Source: Oscillospiraceae bacterium
GTDB taxonomy: Bacteria; Bacillota; Clostridia; Oscillospirales; Ruminococcaceae
DNA length: 64,000 nucleotides
NCBI GenBank assembly: GCA_017427265.1
Contig: JAFRTG010000027.1
Coordinates: 186,001-250,000, forward strand
Reading direction: 5' to 3'
Every line of letters starts with the position of its first letter. Positions within the stretch are counted from its first letter, which is position 1. The notes below the pieces were generated by a model that was given only the letters and a program-made list of their open reading frames with translations, was not told the DNA's origin and did no database searches. Below are positions 17,386 to 26,515 of the stretch, in pieces. A program made the translations under genes and the position numbers.

Positions 17386-19388
17386 GCCTCTAAGAAGAAA
17401 TTGTGGTCAATGAGGCTGACCTCTTTGTCCGAAGCGGGCTTGCCCATCACGAGAACGATGTCTGCATCGTCCGGAGAATCGGTGAGTGCGGCATTCTGTG
17501 ATGTAAACAGAATATCAAGATAATTGCGCAGGCTGAACGAATTGTTCCGCACGGCTTCCGCGTAATAGTTCCTCTGGTTGTTCTGTGTTCCGTCAAAGAC
17601 GAGCACGCGGTTCTGCACATCAATGAAGCCGTAATTGAGCATTTGGGATTTGCCTTTGAGATAATGCGTGAAGAAGCAGTTTTTCGGGTCGTAGAGCTTG
17701 ATTTCTGTTCCTGTTTTGGAAACGCCCATGATGCCGACGAAGCATTCGTCGATCTCCCCGAAGGTATTATAACCGGAAAAGAGATGAATGTTGAGCGTCA
17801 CGCAGCGGAGTGTTTCCTTTGCCTTGACCAGATCGAGATCCATATATTCCGCAGCGTCGGAGTGTGTGATATCGCCGCTGAAAACGAGTTCGCCGGATTT
17901 GAAGCAGGCATTCCAGCCGATATTGATTTTTTCACCGTTGATGCCGGTTGCAGCACCGTGCAGATCGACATCCACACGCTCGCTGTCGTTCCAGTAGACG
18001 AAGAAGCGGATGCAGGTGACATCCTCCGGGATTTTGTATGCAAGACCGGAGCGGATATAGCCGCCCTCGTCGGATTTGTCCGCGATGCGCAGCGCGGAGA
18101 GATCGAGGTCAAATTGGGGCATGTCAAGATAAATCTTTTTGCCGCGGAGCACGGTCTCATTTGCGGCAAGGCGCGTCTGCAGCAGATGCTGCACCATGAG
18201 CTTCAGCCGGACAGATTCCTGATAGCGCATCTCGTCCAGCGTATTGATTTCAGGGCGCGAGAAGAACGCCGCCAGACTTGTGAGCGTCTGCGGACTCAGT
18301 TCGGGCGCATGGGGCAGGAGCTTGTCAAAGAGATCCTTGATCGCATAACCGTTCCGCAGCAGATAGGTCAGATGCCGCAGCATCATGCCGGGACGCTCCG
18401 CGTAGGCGTCAAGCGCTTCGGGCGCCTTGCGGCTGACCATTTCCTTGACCTCGGATTCCCATGAGCGCAGTTTGCCTGCCCTGAGATCTGCGACGGCTTT
18501 TGCGTAGTCTGATTTGCGAGAATATTCGTTGAAATCAATGAACTTGAGCATCAGCAGCGTGCGTTCTCTCTTTTTGCCGGAGAGGATGAGGTTCGAGCGG
18601 AAATCCCACAGCGGGAAACTCTCCAGCAGCTTGACGGTCAGGCGCTTCTGTGCAGTCCGGAGATGAAAATGTGATCTTGTCAGCGTATAGTCAAGGCATT
18701 TCCAGACATCGCCTGTATGCTGGCAGACGGCGCGGAGGAAAGCGGCCTTTTCAGCGGAAGAAAGTGCTTCATCCGCAAAAACCGTATGGAACACAATCAG
18801 CAGATTCTGCTTGAAGGTCACGCGCACACCGGCCATTTCCTCTGCGGTGAGATGCTTTGCGCATTCCGCAATCATCATGCACTCTTTATTGTTCATGCGC
18901 TCGGTTTTGGTGAGGATTCTGCGGAACGGCGCTGTATATTTTTCGTCACTGCCAATCAGTGCGATTGTTTTTGCTGCAAGCAGTTTATCGTCAGGCTCTG
19001 TTTTTTCGGTCTCCTGCATTTCGGGGAGCCAGCCTCTGGTGACGGACATGCCGGTGATCTCCTCGATGCCGTAGGTCGAAAGATAATGAATCATCTGATG
19101 AAACCGGAACACGGCTTCATCCATTTCCATGACCTGAGACGGGAAATCCGGATACATCGGCTTTGCCTTGACGTCGCCGAGATAGGATCGGACGCGCGCA
19201 GCAAAATCGGTCAGGTCGGCAGATTTTGCGAGTGTGACAATATCCTTCGGGGCAAGCGTATAGCCGAGCGCCAGCAGCTCTTCATTTGTTGTCATGGCCC
19301 GCAGGATATTTTCTTCGCAGAGCGGAACCGCATTCATGGAAACGGAAACGAGCCGGAGCTCGGAAAAAAGCAGTTGATCGTAAAGCAT
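17382..19388 (-). CDS. TerD-like domain protein, 668 residues
   Basis: AGGAGGGCACGTT precedes the ATG at 19388. The N-terminal 400 residues are alpha-helical with no recognised domain. The C-terminal part (about 420-640) matches TerD-type calcium-binding stress proteins: VDVDLHGAATGINGEKI, then a segment ending HSGD-like FSGDITHSDAAEYMDLDL, then FGEIDECFVGIMG. The architecture recalls the MXAN_6230/SCO0854 family, although no RING motif is visible here. TerD proteins are cytoplasmic and linked to tellurite, phage and oxidant resistance, but their biochemical role is unsettled. It is divergently transcribed from a small beta-grasp-like protein and a DUF4132 giant, suggesting a common stress or conflict module. 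Confidence 0.7.
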   Translation of the reverse strand: MLYDQLLFSELRLVSVSMNAVPLCEENILRAMTTNEELLALGYTLAPKDIVTLAKSADLTDFAARVRSYLGDVKAKPMYPDFPSQVMEMDEAVFRFHQMIHYLSTYGIEEITGMSVTRGWLPEMQETEKTEPDDKLLAAKTIALIGSDEKYTAPFRRILTKTERMNNKECMMIAECAKHLTAEEMAGVRVTFKQNLLIVFHTVFADEALSSAEKAAFLRAVCQHTGDVWKCLDYTLTRSHFHLRTAQKRLTVKLLESFPLWDFRSNLILSGKKRERTLLMLKFIDFNEYSRKSDYAKAVADLRAGKLRSWESEVKEMVSRKAPEALDAYAERPGMMLRHLTYLLRNGYAIKDLFDKLLPHAPELSPQTLTSLAAFFSRPEINTLDEMRYQESVRLKLMVQHLLQTRLAANETVLRGKKIYLDMPQFDLDLSALRIADKSDEGGYIRSGLAYKIPEDVTCIRFFVYWNDSERVDVDLHGAATGINGEKINIGWNACFKSGELVFSGDITHSDAAEYMDLDLVKAKETLRCVTLNIHLFSGYNTFGEIDECFVGIMGVSKTGTEIKLYDPKNCFFTHYLKGKSQMLNYGFIDVQNRVLVFDGTQNNQRNYYAEAVRNNSFSLRNYLDILFTSQNAALTDSPDDADIVLVMGKPASDKEVSLIDHNFFLEA

Positions 19389-19438
19389 AACGTGCCCTCC
19401 TTATCGTTACATTCTGATTGTTTTCGGGAAAGTACCAT

Positions 19439-19467
19439 ATTATAACACAGTTGACAGAATTTGTCAA
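19439..19467 (-). promoter_or_regulatory. Promoter of the TerD-like gene
   Basis: Minus strand: TTGACA (19467-19462), 17-bp spacer, TATAAT (19444-19439). It diverges from the promoter at 19552-19580. Confidence 0.8.
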
Positions 19468-19551
19468 GTGCTTTGATGAAAAAGGGAGCGGTCAATCGGG
19501 GGATATATAAAAAGAGGGATCCGCTGCGCGGATGCTGCAACAGCGTCCGGC

Positions 19552-19580
19552 TTGCTTTTTGTGAAAATATATGATATACT
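19552..19580 (+). promoter_or_regulatory. Promoter of the beta-grasp-like / DUF4132 operon
   Basis: TTGCTT (19552-19557), 17-bp spacer, TATACT (19575-19580). Confidence 0.65.
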
Positions 19581-19639
19581 ACAAGCATAGACCGGGAGCG
19601 GGAACGCGCCGGCCAAGAGCATGAAAAGAGGGTGATGCG

Positions 19640-20053
19640 ATGGAAATACTGGTCAATATGAAGCAGCTCGGTGCAAAACGCGACAAGATCAAGGCAGTGC
19701 CGTTTGTGCTTGCCGGTGAGCCGAAAACTGTGCGGGAGCTGATTGTATCTGCTGTGCAGACCTGTACGGAAGCCTTCCGGCAGCGCGGCGCGGCAGGGGA
19801 GCAGCCGCTCACAGAGGAGCAGATGCGTCAGATGGAGGAAATCGGCAAAATTGCATTCGGCGTGCACTGGGGCAATGAGGAAATTGATCCGGAGCAGGCC
19901 AAGGCTGATGCGCTGCAGGCCTATGAGGACGGTCTTGTCCGCATTTTCATCGGAGAGGAGCAGCTTGGTGCACCGGATAACAGCATCCGCCTGCACGAGC
20001 ATGATACCGTAACATTTCTGCGCCTGACCTTTCTGGCAGGCAGAATGTGGTAA
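19640..20053 (+). CDS. Small conserved protein, possibly ubiquitin-like beta-grasp, partner of the DUF4132 protein
   Basis: 137 residues, starting MEILVNMKQLG after GAGGGTGAT. I do not recognise a named family. The N-terminal strand (MEILVNM), TVRELI helix start, and the C-terminal strand pair (IRLHEHDTVTFLRLTFLAG) look like a ubiquitin or ThiS-type beta-grasp with a helical insertion, but this is inference. The stop is 14 bp upstream of the start of the next gene, so the two are translated from one message. It may act as an adaptor or regulator of the DUF4132 protein. Confidence 0.6.
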   Translation: MEILVNMKQLGAKRDKIKAVPFVLAGEPKTVRELIVSAVQTCTEAFRQRGAAGEQPLTEEQMRQMEEIGKIAFGVHWGNEEIDPEQAKADALQAYEDGLVRIFIGEEQLGAPDNSIRLHEHDTVTFLRLTFLAGRMW

Positions 20054-20067
20054 AGGAGGAACAGGAT

Positions 20068-23000
20068 ATGCCGCTGAGCAAGGAAGAAACCGCAAGACTG
20101 AAACCGCTGAGCGATGCGTTTTATGCGGAGACGGAAAGACGGAAAAAGGAGGCAATCGGCAAGCTGAACCCCGAGCAGAAGGATTTTGCGGAGAAGCATT
20201 TCTATTACGGCGATTCGGTCTGCGATATTGCGCTGGGAAAAAAGCTGTATCAGGCGCTGAAAAACGGCGTCCGCCCGTCTGAATATCTGAAAAAGAATAT
20301 GGAGTGGCTGTTCACATCCGGTTTCCTGTATGAGCGTTACCGTGACGTGCTTTATGATGCTGCTGACCGCATGACGGAGCGTCAGTATTCAGCGGGCTGG
20401 TACCGCCGCTCGCTCCGGACGAAGGATTACAGTGCCTATACGGCCGGGCTGGTCGAACTGATCCGCGCATTTCATTCGGATCTGTTCCCGGATCTTTCGG
20501 CTGCAGATGTGCTGCTGAAGCGCTGCCCGGAAGGGTTTCTTGCATACAGCGCGGTCACCAATTATCCGCGGAAGGGATATCTGCCGGAAACGGTTGCTTA
20601 CGCGATTGACCGCGGCGATTCTGAGGTAATCGGCGCCGTCACCGATATCATCAACGGCGAGGGCGAATGGGATCTGAACACGGAGATCATCCGCGCCGTG
20701 ATGCGCTGTCATGATCCGGCGCTGCATCAGCAGCTCTGCAAATTACTGAAAGCAGCCAAGCTGCAGGAGGGTCTGCGGCAGGCAGTCTGTGAAAACGCCG
20801 ATGCCGGCAATGCAGATGCGTTCCGCGCAATCCTGCGGACGATCACAGAGGAAAAGATGCTGCGCTATTCCTCTGTCAAGCGTGCAATCGGCACATGGAC
20901 AGGTCTGCTTTCGCCGGACGAAAAGGATGTTGACCGCATCAGCGAGAAAGTGCTCGGCATGATGAATGCGGTGCTGGATTCCGAGGAAACAAGGCAGACT
21001 TATCTGCACTCTGAGGACAGCATGGCGATTTTCATGGCACTCTGGGGCTACGGCTTCTATGAGGTGCAGGATGCCTGCAAGCAGATCCGGATGATTTCGG
21101 AATCCGGCACGCATCATCAGCTGCTGTCCGCAGGTTATTTCCTCAACAATATTGAAATGAAAACCTTTGCGCATCAGATTGCCAAAACGGTGATTGCGTC
21201 GCATCACACCGAGCCGGATATCATGGCGGTCATGCTGCCGCATTTCATGTCAGACTGGAGCAGCGCTGTTCCGGGGCGCTATCACCGGAGGTTCAAATCC
21301 TATGCGGCAGCGCCGGACTGGTCTGCGCCGGCATACTATAAAGACAACCGGGAAGCGGCGCAGTATTATGATCTGCTGCAGGAACTGCTGAAAGCGGTTC
21401 CGAAGAAGGAGCTTGTCTTTTCGCCGTGTATCTTCCCGTGGTACAGCGCAGTGCTGACACGCGGCTGCATTGCTGCGCGGCTTGCCGTGACGGCATCTCT
21501 GCTCGGTGACCCGGACAGGACAGATGCATTTTTGCCGCTGATTCCGCATGTATCTCCGGATGACCGTTCACAGGTGCTGCGCGTGCTGCTGTACCGGCAG
21601 CAGACGGATGCACAGCGTGCGGCACTGGCAGAGGCGCTCTGCGACAAGGAAACGATCACCCGCGAGACCGCTTTTGCGATCATTTCGGATACGGAGATTA
21701 CGCCGGCGCAGTACCGCATCATGGAGGAGCTGCTGAAATATAAGGCGGCAGATGCGCGTTCAAATCTGATTAAGCTGCTGCTGCGGCAGGACGACGCAGC
21801 GCTGCTGCAAAGCATTGAGCGGCTGCTCGGTGATAAAAAGGAAGAAAAGCGCACGGCCGCGCTTGACCTCATGCTGCAGGTGACTGCAGATGAAAACCGG
21901 CAGACGCTTGCGGCACAGTGCCGCAGTCTTGCAGCCAAGGCGGAGCTTCCCTCTGACAAGGAGCAGATTCTGCTGCAGCAGATCATCGGGGAAGGGGAGA
22001 CAGAGCAGGCCGCCGCTGCAAATCCGCTGTTCACCGAAGCGGATGTCTACGAGCCCGCAGAGCCGGATGCCGCGTATCTCGAAGAATGCCTTGCGGTGTA
22101 CCGGCGGTATTATCCGGATGCGGCGCCGCTTCCCGGCACAGAGAAGAAAACTGCGCTGAAATCCGCGATGGAACGGCTTGCGAAGCATTTCCCGGCCGCC
22201 GCGAAGAAGCCGGCGGGAGACTGCGCGACATATACGGAAGCAGTCCGGCTGCTGCATGATCTCGACGACCGGCTCGTGCAGATGCGCACGCGCGAATTTA
22301 CGCGGAACGGCGAGGCGTTCACGATCGACTGCCGGTCGTATGACTTCTATGTAATCTCGGAGGACGGCAAGCGGCATGTGCCGTTTTATGAGGACTGGGA
22401 AAAGTGGTATGCAGAAAACGGCTGCACACCGGAAATCATTGCGCGGATGCAGACGGCTTTGTACAGCGGCCATCAGAAGCCGCAGTATGCAGACCCGTTT
22501 TTCGGCAGCGGCTTTTCCAAATCCTTGACGGTGACATATCCGGAGCAGATGCGCTCGATTCTGCGCAGTCTGGCAGAGATTCCCGCCGATGATGCCCGGA
22601 TGGTCGCGTATGCGGTCGGCTGCAGATTCATGCAGGAATATCCGAAGGAGGAGCAGCTTTTCCTGGCGGAACCGGAACAAAAACGCTATGTGCATTTTCT
22701 GGACAGCATGATGTTCTACGACTGGATCAAAGCGCTGGACAGCGGTCTCGGTCCGCATGACAAGGAAGAGGTTGATCTGCGGCTGCAGCTGGAGCGCACC
22801 GTGCGTGCAGATGAACACTACGAGCCGTACAGCCGTTCCTACAGCACCTATGTGCGCTATCTGTTCGTCGGACTGGAGGAACGCATCCGCATGGTATACC
22901 GCGGCAGTATGCCGGAAGCAGCGATGCTCCGGGAGGTATTCCGGGATGACGAAACGCTCGGCAAGGGACTGTTCCTGCTGTCCTCTGCAAACGGCTTTGT

Positions 23001-25245
23001 GCGGGATGCGGGCGTTCAGCGTGCCAAGCGCGGCGGCAATTCTTACTGGCAGGCGAACTGGGCAAGGAACGCCTGCAATGATCTGGCCGGCAGGGCGCGC
23101 GGCTATCAGGAGCCGTTTACGGATGAAGAGCAAAAGCTGCTCTGCTATGCAGCGGATTTGTTTGACCGCATCATCGCGGTGATTCTGCCGGTCGAGCTGC
23201 ACCGCGGCGATACGCCGACGAAGTATTCTTCCTGTATCCGCAGGACGCAGCGCATTTACGGGCTGGACAACTTCCTTGCGATTCTGCAGGCACTCGGCAA
23301 GGATACGCTGGAACGTGCAACCTATTATCATTCTGATTCCAAGAAGAGCAATCTGAGCTATCTGCTCTCGGTCTGTATTCCGGCGGAGGGGGATCTTGAT
23401 CCCGCTGTGTTCACGGAGAAGCTGAAACAGACCGATATCACAGAGCAGCGTTTGATTGAAGCGGCACTCTACGCGCCGGAATGGCTGCCGGTGATTGCGG
23501 CGCATCTTGGCTGGGAAGGCTTTGTCTCCGGCTGCTACTATTTCATGGCGCACATGAATGAGCGGTTTGATGACCGCCGCCGTGCGATGATTGCAAAATA
23601 CACCCCGTTGACCGAGGAGGAGCTGAACCTCGGTGCATTTGATATCAACTGGTTCCGCTCGGCGTATGAAACGCTCGGCACAAAGCATTTCAAGCAGATT
23701 TATGACGCGGCAAAGTACATCTCCGACGGTGCAAAGCATACCCGCGCGCAGAAATATGCCGATGCCGTTCAGGGCAAGCTCGATCCGGAAAAGACTGCGG
23801 CACAGATCGCGGACAAGCGCAACAAGGATCTGATTATGGCGTATGCGCTGATTCCCTTCAAGGACGAGGACGCGCTCTGCAAGCGGTATCTGCGCATTGT
23901 GGAGTACCGGAAGGAAGCGAAGAAATTCGGTGCGCAGCGCAGTGCCAGTGAGCGCAAGGCTGCGGATATCGCACTGCAGAATCTGGCGATGAACGCAGGG
24001 TACGCAGATGTGATGCGTCTGACGCTGCGCATGGAGACCAAGCTGCTGGACGACAGCCAAGCGTATTTCGACGGGCTGCAGATCGACGATCTTTTTGTCC
24101 GCCTGGATGTCAGTGCGGACGGCGATGTCAGCATCGGCGTCGAAAAGAACGGTAAGGCGCTGAAAGCAATTCCTGCGAAATACAAAAAGCATCCGGATAT
24201 CGCGGCCATGACCGAGACGAAAAAGAAGCTGACAGAGCAGTACCGCCGCACGCGCGAGATGCTGGAACAGGCGATGGAAGAGGAGACGCTCTGGCGTGCT
24301 GATGAGCTGCAGACGCTGATGCAGAATCCGGTCGCGGCGCCGGTGATCGGGCGGCTGGTGTTTGCGCATGACGGGAAATTCGGCTTCCTGCGCGGCAATG
24401 CGCTCGTACCGGCAGAGGGTGAGCCACTGACGCTGCAGCCGGACGATCAGCTGACGGCTGCGCATCCGTTTGCAATGCGGAAGGCCGGTGTCTGGGCGGA
24501 TTATCAGGCATACTGCTTCCGGGAGAAGCTGGTGCAGCCGTTCAAGCAGGTGTTCCGGGAGCTCTATGTCAAAACGCCGGATGAAGCGGAAAACACGAAG
24601 TCGATGCGCTATGCGGGCAATCAGATTCAGCCGGCCAAGACGCTCGGCTGCCTGAAAACCCGCCGCTGGATTGCAGATGTCGAGGACGGACTGCAAAAGG
24701 TGTTCTACCGGGAGAATCTGGTCGTGACGATCTATGCACTGGCAGACTGGTTTTCTCCGGCGGATATCGAATCCCCGACGCTGGAATATGTCGCGTTTTA
24801 TGACCGAAAAACCGGAAAGCCGCGGCAGATTTCCGAGGTGCCGGATGTGCTGTTCTCCGAGGTCATGCGCGATGTCGATATGGCAGTGAGCGTTGCCCAT
24901 GCCGGCGGCGTCGATCCGGAAACGAGTCATTCGACAGTCGAGATGCGTGCAGCGCTGCTGGAACTGACCAAGCCGCTGCTGAAACTGGAAAACGTCGAAA
25001 TCAGCGGACATCACGCGCATATTCACGGCACGCGCGCGGATTATACGGTTCACCTCGGCAGCGGTGTTGTGCATCTCAAGGGCGGCACGATGCTGAATAT
25101 TCTGCCGGTGCATTCGCAGCACAGAGGACGCATCTTCCTGCCGTTTGCCGATGACGATCCCAAGACGGCAGAGATTCTCAGCAAGATTCTGCTGCTCTCC
25201 GAGGACAGCAAAATTCAGGATCCGTCCATTCTGGCGCAGCTGTGA
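20068..25245 (+). CDS. Giant MolR-like protein (DUF4132 / DUF5724 / DUF7737 type)
   Basis: 1,725 residues; the ATG at 20068 follows AAAGGAGG at 8-nt spacing, preferred over a GTG at 20047 that overlaps the upstream gene. No signal peptide or membrane helix is evident. Most of the length is helical, HEAT-like repeats. The C-terminal region carries the family signature: AHAGGVDPETSHSTVEMRA, then HLGSGVVHLKGG, then HSQHRGRIFLPFADDDPKT and KILLLSED, typical of E. coli MolR/YehI relatives. Function of the family is not established; relatives sit with MoxR AAA and vWA genes or with stress proteins. Here the partners are the small gene upstream and the divergent TerD-like gene. A cytoplasmic complex or stress system is inferred. 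Confidence 0.85.
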   Translation: MPLSKEETARLKPLSDAFYAETERRKKEAIGKLNPEQKDFAEKHFYYGDSVCDIALGKKLYQALKNGVRPSEYLKKNMEWLFTSGFLYERYRDVLYDAADRMTERQYSAGWYRRSLRTKDYSAYTAGLVELIRAFHSDLFPDLSAADVLLKRCPEGFLAYSAVTNYPRKGYLPETVAYAIDRGDSEVIGAVTDIINGEGEWDLNTEIIRAVMRCHDPALHQQLCKLLKAAKLQEGLRQAVCENADAGNADAFRAILRTITEEKMLRYSSVKRAIGTWTGLLSPDEKDVDRISEKVLGMMNAVLDSEETRQTYLHSEDSMAIFMALWGYGFYEVQDACKQIRMISESGTHHQLLSAGYFLNNIEMKTFAHQIAKTVIASHHTEPDIMAVMLPHFMSDWSSAVPGRYHRRFKSYAAAPDWSAPAYYKDNREAAQYYDLLQELLKAVPKKELVFSPCIFPWYSAVLTRGCIAARLAVTASLLGDPDRTDAFLPLIPHVSPDDRSQVLRVLLYRQQTDAQRAALAEALCDKETITRETAFAIISDTEITPAQYRIMEELLKYKAADARSNLIKLLLRQDDAALLQSIERLLGDKKEEKRTAALDLMLQVTADENRQTLAAQCRSLAAKAELPSDKEQILLQQIIGEGETEQAAAANPLFTEADVYEPAEPDAAYLEECLAVYRRYYPDAAPLPGTEKKTALKSAMERLAKHFPAAAKKPAGDCATYTEAVRLLHDLDDRLVQMRTREFTRNGEAFTIDCRSYDFYVISEDGKRHVPFYEDWEKWYAENGCTPEIIARMQTALYSGHQKPQYADPFFGSGFSKSLTVTYPEQMRSILRSLAEIPADDARMVAYAVGCRFMQEYPKEEQLFLAEPEQKRYVHFLDSMMFYDWIKALDSGLGPHDKEEVDLRLQLERTVRADEHYEPYSRSYSTYVRYLFVGLEERIRMVYRGSMPEAAMLREVFRDDETLGKGLFLLSSANGFVRDAGVQRAKRGGNSYWQANWARNACNDLAGRARGYQEPFTDEEQKLLCYAADLFDRIIAVILPVELHRGDTPTKYSSCIRRTQRIYGLDNFLAILQALGKDTLERATYYHSDSKKSNLSYLLSVCIPAEGDLDPAVFTEKLKQTDITEQRLIEAALYAPEWLPVIAAHLGWEGFVSGCYYFMAHMNERFDDRRRAMIAKYTPLTEEELNLGAFDINWFRSAYETLGTKHFKQIYDAAKYISDGAKHTRAQKYADAVQGKLDPEKTAAQIADKRNKDLIMAYALIPFKDEDALCKRYLRIVEYRKEAKKFGAQRSASERKAADIALQNLAMNAGYADVMRLTLRMETKLLDDSQAYFDGLQIDDLFVRLDVSADGDVSIGVEKNGKALKAIPAKYKKHPDIAAMTETKKKLTEQYRRTREMLEQAMEEETLWRADELQTLMQNPVAAPVIGRLVFAHDGKFGFLRGNALVPAEGEPLTLQPDDQLTAAHPFAMRKAGVWADYQAYCFREKLVQPFKQVFRELYVKTPDEAENTKSMRYAGNQIQPAKTLGCLKTRRWIADVEDGLQKVFYRENLVVTIYALADWFSPADIESPTLEYVAFYDRKTGKPRQISEVPDVLFSEVMRDVDMAVSVAHAGGVDPETSHSTVEMRAALLELTKPLLKLENVEISGHHAHIHGTRADYTVHLGSGVVHLKGGTMLNILPVHSQHRGRIFLPFADDDPKTAEILSKILLLSEDSKIQDPSILAQL

Positions 25246-25309
25246 CCGCTGCGGACGGATAACGGAGACAGGCAAAGTTTAAAAGAATATGAAATTGCGG
25301 GCGCATCCC

Positions 25310-25338
25310 TTGTATTCTGCATGTTGCCGTGCTATAAT
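25310..25338 (+). promoter_or_regulatory. Promoter of the GH114 dockerin gene
   Basis: TTGTAT (25310-25315), 17-bp spacer, TATAAT (25333-25338). Confidence 0.65.
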
Positions 25339-25387
25339 GACGGTAAGCAGCAAAAAGCTGCAAATTTACAGATATCAGGGGGATACT

Positions 25388-26422
25388 ATGAAAAGAAACC
25401 AGAAAATGCGAATGGCCTGCTTCCTCGCGGCGGCAATCGTGCTTGCACCGCTGACCCTGCGCAGTCCGGTCTTTCCGCCGGTTCTGGCCGCGGAAACCGG
25501 TGATCTGACGGGCGACGGCAAATTCGATGCAGACGATGTTCTGAATTTGCAGAAATGGCTGCTCGGAAACAAGGATGCAAAGGCAGATGACTGGCAGGCG
25601 GCAGACTATAACGCGGACAGCAAACTGGACGCACGCGACTTCACTTTGATGAAGCGCGCCGCATCTGCACCGAAGGAATATACGGATCATTCCTACGGCG
25701 TCTTTCTCGGCATTGAGCCGGAAGACATCGAACGGACGCTGGATTATGATACCATCGTGATTGATGCGCAGTATTTTGAACCGGAGCAGATCGACGCGCT
25801 GCATAAATCCGGACATACCGTGTACAGCTATATCAACATCGGTTCCGTCGAGGATTTCCGCTCGTACTACAATGACTATGTCAAGTATACCATTGCAGAC
25901 TATGAAAACTGGGAGGGCGAACGCTGGGTCGATGTTTCGCAGGAGGCATGGCGAGACTTTATCCTGAAAAAGCTCGCTCCGAAGATTCTTGCCAAGGGCG
26001 TAGACGGTCTGTTCGTTGACAATGTGGATATTTATTATATTAAAAAGACGCCTGAGATTTTTGAAGGTGTCACAAAGATCCTGAAGGGTCTGCAGGAGAT
26101 GGATACCTATGTGTCCATCAACGGCGGCGATACATTTGTCATGGACTATATCAAAAAGGGCGGAAAGTTTACGGATGTTGCAGACGCGGTGAATCAGGAG
26201 ACCATATTCAGCGCGATTGACTTTGACAATGAGCGTTTCCTGCAGCACGATGAAGAAGAGCGTGGTTATTTCCAGAATTATGTGGAAACGGTTGCGAAAA
26301 ACGGCGGCGACATTTATCTTCTGGAATATACCAAGGATGCCAAGCTGATTGAACAGATCAAGGAATACTGCCGTGCACATCATTTCAGATACTATGTATC
26401 AAGTACACTGGAATTGCTGTAA
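25388..26422 (+). CDS. Secreted GH114-type endo-alpha-1,4-polygalactosaminidase with N-terminal dockerin
   Basis: 344 residues from the ATG at 25388 (preceded by CAGGGGG), with 33 in-frame leader codons discarded. Sec signal about 1-35; a complete type I dockerin follows directly (about 38-93: GDLTGDGKFDADD and DYNADSKLDARD). The rest (about 100-344) is a TIM barrel of the GH114/TM1410 type with YSYINIGSVEDFRSYY, GVDGLFVDNVDIYY and the terminal YYVSSTLELL. The family hydrolyses galactosaminogalactan-like polymers, so it may act on fungal or bacterial matrix polysaccharide. The dockerin being N-terminal is less common. Catalytic Asp and Glu assignments are not made here. Confidence 0.85.
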   Translation: MKRNQKMRMACFLAAAIVLAPLTLRSPVFPPVLAAETGDLTGDGKFDADDVLNLQKWLLGNKDAKADDWQAADYNADSKLDARDFTLMKRAASAPKEYTDHSYGVFLGIEPEDIERTLDYDTIVIDAQYFEPEQIDALHKSGHTVYSYINIGSVEDFRSYYNDYVKYTIADYENWEGERWVDVSQEAWRDFILKKLAPKILAKGVDGLFVDNVDIYYIKKTPEIFEGVTKILKGLQEMDTYVSINGGDTFVMDYIKKGGKFTDVADAVNQETIFSAIDFDNERFLQHDEEERGYFQNYVETVAKNGGDIYLLEYTKDAKLIEQIKEYCRAHHFRYYVSSTLELL

Positions 26423-26445
26423 GCGCCGCAGGTGATACAAACAGA

Positions 26446-26492
26446 AACATCACCGGTCAGATACCGAATGCTCTGACCGGTGATGTTTTTTT
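26446..26492 (+). terminator. Strong intrinsic terminator of the GH114 gene
   Basis: Sixteen-base perfect stem 26446-26461 / 26472-26487 (AACATCACCGG... / ...CCGGTGATGTT) followed by T7. It can also help end the converging gene at 26516. Confidence 0.95.
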
Positions 26493-26515
26493 AGAATGTG
26501 TTTATAAGCCGGAAA

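Noticed and set aside
21760-25275. 1,171-codon minus-strand ORF
   Set aside because: It is antisense to the DUF4132 gene; long antisense frames arise from the codon bias of this genome. No ribosome binding site or domain.
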